From Prauserella cavernicola (GTDB lineage: Bacteria; Actinomycetota; Actinomycetes; Mycobacteriales; Pseudonocardiaceae), in the NCBI RefSeq assembly GCF_016595675.1, contig NZ_JAENJH010000013.1, forward strand, positions 1 to 64,000: a DNA stretch of 64,000 bases, written 5' to 3'. The position numbers and the translations under genes are program-made. This document shows positions 58,685-64,000 of the stretch, in pieces; position 1 is the first letter of the stretch, and every line of letters begins with the position of its first letter. Below the pieces are notes generated by a model, which was not told the DNA's origin, did not search any database, and worked only from the letters and a program-made list of their open reading frames with translations.

Positions 58685-60600
58685 TGAACGGGACAGGTGT
58701 GCGGCGACGGCTCCCTCTGGTGGCGCTGGTCGCCGTCTGCGTCGGGGCCGTGGTCGCCGCCCTCACCTCGGCCAACCAGCCCGCGACCGGGCTGCAGTTC
58801 GTGCAGGAAGGACACTGGGTCGCTCACGCCGACCTGGGGCTGGTCTTCCACGTCAACGGCTCGGCCAAGACCGTCGACGCGCGCGCGAAGGTGCCCGGCA
58901 TCGAGCCGGGCAGCCAGGTGGTGCAGGGCGAGACCAGCGGATACGTCGTCGGCGACTCGCGGATCATCGAGTTCGGCAAGTCGAGCCTCACGGTGGAGCG
59001 CAGCCTCACGCCGCCGACCGGGGAGCGCCCGGTGGCCGTGGAGGCGCCCGGTGGTCCGTACCTCGTGTACCGCGAGGCGGGCACCGTCGTGCGGCTGGGT
59101 GATCCCGCCAAGACGATCCCCGCGGGCGGTCAGCTGGCCGACCCGGTGACCACCCCGGACGGGACGCTGTGGCTGCACCGCGTCGACACCGGGGTGCTCT
59201 GCAGCCTGCCCTCCGACGCCGACCGCATCTCGTGCCCCGCCGCGGCGCCGACCGGCCACGACGGCGCGCTGACCGTGGTGGGCGACGGCCCGGCGTTCGT
59301 CGACACCACCGACGACACGCTGCGCAGGGTCAGCGGCGACGGTCTGGGCGAGAAGGCGATGGACCTGGGGTTCGACGTGCCGGGCTCCGCGCAGGTGGCG
59401 CCCGTGGACGCCGCGGGCAAGCTCGCGGTCCTCGACGGTGACGCCGGCCGCCTGCACCTGGTGGACACCTCGGGACTCGACGAGGGCCGCTCACCCGGCG
59501 CGCCCGTGACGGTCTCGCTGCCCGAGGGCGACTTCGCGCCCCCGACGGTCAGCGGCAACACGGTGGTGCTGCTCGACCGCGAGGGCAACTCCGTGTTCAC
59601 CTACGACGGCGACGGCTCCCGCAAGGAGACCGGCGAGGTACCGAAGGAGACGGGCGACCCCCGGCTCACGCGCGGCGCCGACTCGCGGGTCTACGTCGAC
59701 GGTGCCGAGGGCGAGCACGTGCTGGTGGTCGACCACGACGGCGCCCTCAACGAGGTGCCCGTGGTGGGCGAGGGCGACGATGAGGGTGAGGGTTCGCCCC
59801 AGCCGCCGCCGGACGAGCCCGCGCCGCCGCAGGGCGAGCCGGAACGTCAGCCCGACCCGCCGCCACCGCCGCCACCGCCGCCGTCGAACCCGGACGTGGT
59901 GGCCAGCGACGACACCGGCGCTCCCGAGCCGCCGCCGGAGCCCACCGAGGAACCGGCGCCGCCACCCGCGCCGCCGGAACCGCCGCCACCACCACCGCCG
60001 CCACCGCCCCCGGTGCCGGCGAGCCCGCCCGGCGTTCCGCCGGGTCTCGCGGCGCCGCCCCAGGACGGCAACGTGCTCGTCTCGTGGGGCGAGGCCCCCG
60101 CCAACGGCGCCGCCGTGACGGCGTATCACGTGTCGTGGTCGTCGGCGAACGGTGGCGGAGGGGCGACGAGCCTCGGCGGCGACGGCCGCTCGACCGTCCT
60201 CTCCGGACTCGAACAGGGTGTGGTCTACACCGTCACCGTGGTGGCGGAGAACAGCGCGGGCCGCGGTGCCCCGGCGACGACGGAGACGCTGGTGCCGGTG
60301 GAGCAGGAGCCCGTCGTCACGGTGGAACGTGGCCGCACGGAGACCTACGACGAGAACTGCGAGGCCCCGGTCTGCGGTCTGATGCTGGTGACGATGTCCG
60401 GCTTCGCGCCGAACACCGACTACACCATCGTCCCTGACTCCTCCGATCCCATCTATAACAACGGCGGGGCGACCTGGACCACCGACTCCACCGGTTCGGT
60501 GACGTTCGAGGCGTTCCACTATGGCGGTGTCGGTGACACTGTCTGGGTCGTGGTAGACGGGCAGTACAAATCGAACGAGATCGTCTGGGTGTCAGGGTGA
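58684..60600 (+). CDS. Membrane-anchored propeller/FnIII protein with polyproline linker
   Basis: A 638-residue protein. An N-terminal hydrophobic segment (about 10-30) anchors or exports it. A propeller-like repeat domain follows (about 40-360: GGPYLVYREAGTVVRLGD, TPDGTLWLHRVDTG, GKLAVLDGDAGRLHLVD). Next come an acidic and proline-rich linker (about 363-457, with runs of nine and twelve Pro) and a fibronectin type III domain (about 450-540). The C-terminal beta domain has two Cys (ENCEAPVCG). It heads the MoxR-DUF58-transglutaminase operon, and the linker could span the peptidoglycan. Its exact function is unknown. GTG 58684 is preferred because it begins just before the signal segment. Confidence 0.75.
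   Translation: MNGTGVRRRLPLVALVAVCVGAVVAALTSANQPATGLQFVQEGHWVAHADLGLVFHVNGSAKTVDARAKVPGIEPGSQVVQGETSGYVVGDSRIIEFGKSSLTVERSLTPPTGERPVAVEAPGGPYLVYREAGTVVRLGDPAKTIPAGGQLADPVTTPDGTLWLHRVDTGVLCSLPSDADRISCPAAAPTGHDGALTVVGDGPAFVDTTDDTLRRVSGDGLGEKAMDLGFDVPGSAQVAPVDAAGKLAVLDGDAGRLHLVDTSGLDEGRSPGAPVTVSLPEGDFAPPTVSGNTVVLLDREGNSVFTYDGDGSRKETGEVPKETGDPRLTRGADSRVYVDGAEGEHVLVVDHDGALNEVPVVGEGDDEGEGSPQPPPDEPAPPQGEPERQPDPPPPPPPPPSNPDVVASDDTGAPEPPPEPTEEPAPPPAPPEPPPPPPPPPPPVPASPPGVPPGLAAPPQDGNVLVSWGEAPANGAAVTAYHVSWSSANGGGGATSLGGDGRSTVLSGLEQGVVYTVTVVAENSAGRGAPATTETLVPVEQEPVVTVERGRTETYDENCEAPVCGLMLVTMSGFAPNTDYTIVPDSSDPIYNNGGATWTTDSTGSVTFEAFHYGGVGDTVWVVVDGQYKSNEIVWVSG
59807..60052 (+). repeat. Low-complexity CCG/CCA tract coding for polyproline
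   Basis: Repeated CCGCCACCG-type units code for the polyproline linker of the surrounding gene. Tracts of this kind can change length by slippage in multiples of three. Confidence 0.75.
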
Positions 60601-61556
60601 ACGGTACGAAGGCCGGGGAAATCTCCTCGCTGATCTCCACCAACGTCCAGCAGGTCATCCGCGGCAAGCCGGAGCTCGTCCGGCTGGCCGTGGCCGCCCT
60701 GCTGGCCGAGGGACATCTGCTCATCGAGGACGTGCCGGGGCTCGGCAAGACCACGCTGGCGCGCTGCATCGCCCGCAGCATCGGCGGGCAGTGGAGCCGC
60801 ATCCAGTTCACGCCCGACCTGCTGCCCGGTGACGTCACCGGCGTGAACGTGTACCACCAGAAGTCCGAGGAGTTCGGCTTCCACCGCGGCGCCGTGTTCG
60901 CGAACGTCGTGGTGGCCGACGAGATCAACCGCGGCACGCCGAAGACGCAGTCGGCGCTGCTCGAGGTGATGTCGGAGCGGCGCGTGACCGTGGACGGCGT
61001 CACCCACGAGGTGCCCAGGCCGTTCCTCGTGGTGGCCACGCAGAACCCCATCGAGATGGAGGGCACCTACCGGCTCCCGGAGGCGCAGCTCGACCGGTTC
61101 CTGATGCGGCTGTCGGTGGGCTATCCCGACGTGGGCTCCGAGGTGCTCGTGATCATGAGCGAGTGCGCGGGCGTGAGCCCCGAGCAGCTGCCGACGGTCG
61201 TGGACATCGGCGCGCTGCGCGAGGCGATCGAGGAGGTGCGGATGTCCTATCTCGACCGCGCCGTCGTCGAGTACGCCGCGCGGCTCACCGCGGCCACGCG
61301 CGAGCACGCCGCCGTGCGCTTCGGCGCGAGCCCGCGCGGCAGCATCGCGCTGGTGCGCACCGCGCAGGCGCTGGCCGCCACCGACGGCCGCACGTTCGTC
61401 ACGCCCGACGACATCAAGGACGTCGCCGTGCCCGTGCTCGCCCACCGGCTGATCCTCACCGCGGACGCCGAGCTGAACCAGCGGGGCACGGCCGAGGTCG
61501 TCACGGAGGTGCTGGCCTCCACGCCCGCTCCGGCGACCAACGCCGCCGGCAGGTGA
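60597..61556 (+). CDS. MoxR-family AAA+ ATPase
   Basis: A 319-residue AAA+ protein. Walker A is EDVPGLGKTTLARC. Walker B with sensor is VVVADEINRGTPKTQSALLEVMSERRVTVDG. ATQNPIEMEGTYRLPEAQLDRF is the MoxR signature. The C-terminal lid has GASPRGSIALVRTAQALAA. MoxR ATPases act as chaperones that help mature partner proteins, typically with a DUF58/VWA-like protein encoded next door, as here. A GTGA overlap joins it to the upstream gene. Confidence 0.92.
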   Translation: MNGTKAGEISSLISTNVQQVIRGKPELVRLAVAALLAEGHLLIEDVPGLGKTTLARCIARSIGGQWSRIQFTPDLLPGDVTGVNVYHQKSEEFGFHRGAVFANVVVADEINRGTPKTQSALLEVMSERRVTVDGVTHEVPRPFLVVATQNPIEMEGTYRLPEAQLDRFLMRLSVGYPDVGSEVLVIMSECAGVSPEQLPTVVDIGALREAIEEVRMSYLDRAVVEYAARLTAATREHAAVRFGASPRGSIALVRTAQALAATDGRTFVTPDDIKDVAVPVLAHRLILTADAELNQRGTAEVVTEVLASTPAPATNAAGR

Positions 61557-61558
61557 GG

Positions 61559-62701
61559 ATGCGCCTGACCCGGCGCGGTGTCGTCGTGTTCGTCCTGGCC
61601 GTCGTGCTGCTCGCCGGCGGGCACTGGGGCGGATATCCGTTGTTGCGCGCGCTCGGCGCGGTGCTGCTGGGCGCGGTGGTCGCCGCGATCGTGCTCACCG
61701 CGCGCGGGCTGCGGGTGGCGGTGGAACGGATCGTGTACCCGGACCGCGTCGAGCGCGGCAGCCCGGCCGTCGCGCGGCTGCGGGTGCGCAACCCCGGCAC
61801 GGGACGTCAGCCCGCACTGCTCGCCACCGACGGTCTCGGGGACGAGCCGCAGACCGTGCGGGTGCGGCCACTGCAGCCCGGCGCCGAGGCGACCTATCAC
61901 TACGAGCTGCCCACGCGCAGGCGCGGCAGGCTGACCGTCGGCCCGCTGACGCTGCACCGCGTGGACCCGTTCGCGTTGGCCCGCAACCGCTTGCCGACGG
62001 GGGAGACCTCGGCGCTGTGGGTGCATCCCCGGCAGCTGCCCGCGCGGGCGCTCGTGGGCGGGCACCCTCGGCACCACCACGAGGGAGCCTCCACCGACGA
62101 CTCGCTGCGCGGGTCGGTGGACCTGCAGGACGTGCGCGAGTACGTGCCCGGCGACGAGGTGCGGCACCTGCACTGGAAGGCGACCGCGCGCACCGGGCGC
62201 CTGATGGTCCGCGACCTCGCCGATCCTCAGCAGCCGCGGTTCACGGTGCTGCTCGACACGCGGCCCGGTTCGCTGTCGGAGTCGAGCTTCGAGGAGGGCG
62301 TCGACCTCGCCGCGTCGCTGCTGTCGGCGTCGGCGCGGGCCGGGCACCACAGCAGGCTCGTCACGTCGGCGGGCAGCGACCTGCCCACGGCAGGCGGGGT
62401 GCACGCGGCGCGGCTGTTGCTCGACGAGCTGGCCGAGGTGACGCAGACCGGTGAGGCCGGTGCCGCCGTGGTGCCCGACCTGCTCTCGGCGAGCCGGGGG
62501 ACCGGCGGCTGCCTGGTGCTGGTCACCTCGCCCGAGGCCGAGCTGACGTCGCTGTCCTGGCTGCGCAACCGGTTCTCGGCGATCTTCCTGTTCGCGCTCG
62601 GCGAGCTCGAACAGCACGCCGCCGCGGTGGCCGGTGCGCGTGTGCTGAGCGCGGCCGGCGCCGAGCAGGCGGTGCGGCAGTGGAACGAGGTGGCCTCGTG
62701 A
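61559..62701 (+). CDS. DUF58 membrane protein
   Basis: A 380-residue protein with two N-terminal membrane segments (VVVFVLAVVLLAGGHWGGYPLLRALGAVLLGAVVAAIVLTA). It carries the DUF58 core motif LQDVREYVPGDEVRHLHWKATARTGRLMVRD and a VWA-like beta-alpha domain (RFTVLLDTRPGSL). It is the standard partner of MoxR. The start is ATG 61559, three bases after the MoxR stop codon. Confidence 0.9.
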   Translation: MRLTRRGVVVFVLAVVLLAGGHWGGYPLLRALGAVLLGAVVAAIVLTARGLRVAVERIVYPDRVERGSPAVARLRVRNPGTGRQPALLATDGLGDEPQTVRVRPLQPGAEATYHYELPTRRRGRLTVGPLTLHRVDPFALARNRLPTGETSALWVHPRQLPARALVGGHPRHHHEGASTDDSLRGSVDLQDVREYVPGDEVRHLHWKATARTGRLMVRDLADPQQPRFTVLLDTRPGSLSESSFEEGVDLAASLLSASARAGHHSRLVTSAGSDLPTAGGVHAARLLLDELAEVTQTGEAGAAVVPDLLSASRGTGGCLVLVTSPEAELTSLSWLRNRFSAIFLFALGELEQHAAAVAGARVLSAAGAEQAVRQWNEVAS

Positions 62702-64000
62702 GCATCGTGCCCCCGCTCTGCGTCGCGCTGGCGGCCGCGCTCGCCGGTCTGTTGTTCGCGCCCGTGTTCGGGGTGCCCGCGTTGCTGCTGCCGGTGCTCG
62801 TGCCCGCACTGGTGTTGTTCGCCGTCGCGGTGTTCGCGTCGCGCCGCGAGTCGCTCGTGCCGTGGCGGCCGCTGCTGCTCGTGCTGGTCGGCCTGCTCGC
62901 GGTGGCCGAGACCACGGTGTTCGCCACGACGGCGGCGGGCCTGCCGACCGGCGAGACGCTCGGGGCGCTCGCGCGCGGCGTGACGGAGTCGTGGCAGCTG
63001 GCGCTGCAGTCCACCTGGCCCGCCCGGCCCGTGCCCGCGCTGCTGCTGTTCGTGCCGCTGCTGGTGGTGCTGGCAGGCGTGCTGGGGCTGGAGCTGTGGT
63101 ACCGCAGCGAGAAACCGCTCGCCGCGCTGGCGCCGAGCCTGGTCGTGGTGGTGCTGAGCCAGCTCTACGCCGCGCTGTCCGGCTGGACGGCCACGCTCGC
63201 GGCGCTGGCCTACGCCGCCGTCGGCGGCACGCTGCTCGCGCTGACCCGGCACGACGCAGGGCCGCGGGAACCGGGCCTCGCGATGCGCGCCCGCGCGGCC
63301 GCGGCACCGGTGGGGATCGCCGTGGTGTGCGCCGTGGTGGCCGGGGTGCTGCTGCCCTCGCCGCCCGCGCGCTACTCGCTCAAGGAGGACCGGCTCGCGC
63401 CGCTCGAGGACCTGCACGTGGCCAACCCGCTCGACGAGATCGCCTACCGGCTGGCCCACCCCGACACCCCGGTCTTCGAGGTGCGCGGCGACAGTCCCGA
63501 CCGCTGGCCGGTGGTGGTGCTCTCCGAGTTCGACGGCGCCAACTGGACGCCGGGAGCCCGCTACCGAGCGCTGGGCACGGAGCTCGAGCCCGGGCCAGAG
63601 GTGACCGTGGACGTGGACAAGCGCTCCGCGGAGATCGCACCCACCGGGCTGGACGGGCCGTGGCTGCCGAGCCAGCCGTGGCCCGCCGCGGTGCGCGGAG
63701 CCGACCCGCTCGTCGAGGAGAACCAGGGCAGTTTGATCCTGCCGGAGCAGGGCGCCGCCGAGAGCTACTCGCTGACGTGGTGGGCGCCGGAGATCACCGG
63801 CGAGGTGCTCAGCGGCGCGGGGATCGACCCCGGAGCTCCGGGCGGGCTCGCCGGAATCGGCACCGTGCCCGAGGGCGTCGGGGAGCTCGCCGACGAGGCC
63901 GTGCGCGGGATGCGGCCGACGTTTCGCACCGCCCTGATGCTCGAGAACTTCTTCCACGAGAACTACTCGCTCGCCACCGGTGAGGACATCCCGACGGGGC
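62698..64000 (+). CDS. Transglutaminase-like TgpA-family membrane protein (partial)
   Basis: The frame runs from GTG 62698 (GTGA overlap with the DUF58 gene) to the window edge, 434 codons. It has about six to seven membrane helices in the first 220 residues, then a soluble extracytoplasmic part (VFEVRGDSPDRWPVVVLSEFDGANWTPGARYR). It ends with FHENYSLATGEDIPTG, a typical lead-in to the transglutaminase core. The catalytic Cys-His-Asp region lies beyond the window. It completes the MoxR-DUF58-TgpA module thought to act in envelope maintenance. Confidence 0.88.
   Translation, partial: MSIVPPLCVALAAALAGLLFAPVFGVPALLLPVLVPALVLFAVAVFASRRESLVPWRPLLLVLVGLLAVAETTVFATTAAGLPTGETLGALARGVTESWQLALQSTWPARPVPALLLFVPLLVVLAGVLGLELWYRSEKPLAALAPSLVVVVLSQLYAALSGWTATLAALAYAAVGGTLLALTRHDAGPREPGLAMRARAAAAPVGIAVVCAVVAGVLLPSPPARYSLKEDRLAPLEDLHVANPLDEIAYRLAHPDTPVFEVRGDSPDRWPVVVLSEFDGANWTPGARYRALGTELEPGPEVTVDVDKRSAEIAPTGLDGPWLPSQPWPAAVRGADPLVEENQGSLILPEQGAAESYSLTWWAPEITGEVLSGAGIDPGAPGGLAGIGTVPEGVGELADEAVRGMRPTFRTALMLENFFHENYSLATGEDIPTG

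Noticed and set aside
59807-60052. CRISPR-like or satellite repeat
   Set aside because: The repetition is the CCG/CCA coding of a polyproline linker inside an intact frame, with no spacers.

Overview
The window is high-GC actinobacterial DNA. Start codons are often GTG, Shine-Dalgarno sites are short, and genes repeatedly overlap by four bases (ATGA or GTGA). Tat/Sec-exported hydrolases, SARP and MEDS/HATPase regulators, an EccE-like protein and an actinobacterial paa cluster point to Pseudonocardiaceae (Saccharomonospora, Prauserella or Amycolatopsis type). That placement rests on recognising protein families and gene order, not on a search. I see no tRNA, rRNA, insertion sequence or CRISPR array.

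Region 1 (1-13473) is a catabolic operon behind the tail of a GntR/FCD regulator. It encodes an MHS-type acid/proton symporter, a class III CoA-transferase, a crotonase, two acyl-CoA dehydrogenases, an SDR, two 3-hydroxyacyl-CoA dehydrogenases, a MenB/BadI-like crotonase, an acyl-CoA ligase, an alpha-methylacyl-CoA racemase-like protein, a quinone reductase and a MaoC hydratase. It has no thiolase. A ring-opening (BadI-like) step may take its place, so the operon may degrade an alicyclic or branched acid.

Region 2 (13474-19256) has an SDR behind a perfect 17-bp palindrome, a TetR regulator, and a Baeyer-Villiger monooxygenase followed by a cytoplasmic SMP-30/NHL-type beta-propeller, divergent from an AhpD-like protein. 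The operator between the divergent genes recurs, nearly unchanged, in front of a TetR-ferredoxin-P450 operon at 30405-32548. Together these suggest an unrecorded P450, alcohol dehydrogenase, Baeyer-Villiger enzyme and lactonase route that feeds Region 1.

Region 3 (19253-36785) is mixed: an exported GH106-type rhamnosidase, a double-HTH MerR regulator divergent from an erythromycin-esterase homologue, a methyltransferase, an alpha/beta hydrolase, an NDH-2/NmrA/orphan SdhA-like redox group, the P450 operon, a secreted sorbosone-dehydrogenase/PKD protein with a long leader, an O-methyltransferase and a duplicated histidine-rich protein.

Region 4 (36881-48700) holds the phenylacetate genes: paaR-paaK on the minus strand and paaZABCDE on the plus strand, with two matching operators in the divergent promoter. 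An Lrp regulator and a branched-chain 2-oxoacid dehydrogenase operon (E1 alpha, E1 beta, E2) follow.

Region 5 (48821-64000) is regulatory and envelope-related: a MEDS/HATPase protein, a 46-residue protein, a FolP2-type DHPS paralogue, a small HATPase-like protein, a GH16 hydrolase, an orphan response regulator, a SARP-EccE-LuxR operon, a complete two-component system, and a propeller/FnIII, MoxR, DUF58 and transglutaminase-like operon that runs off the end.
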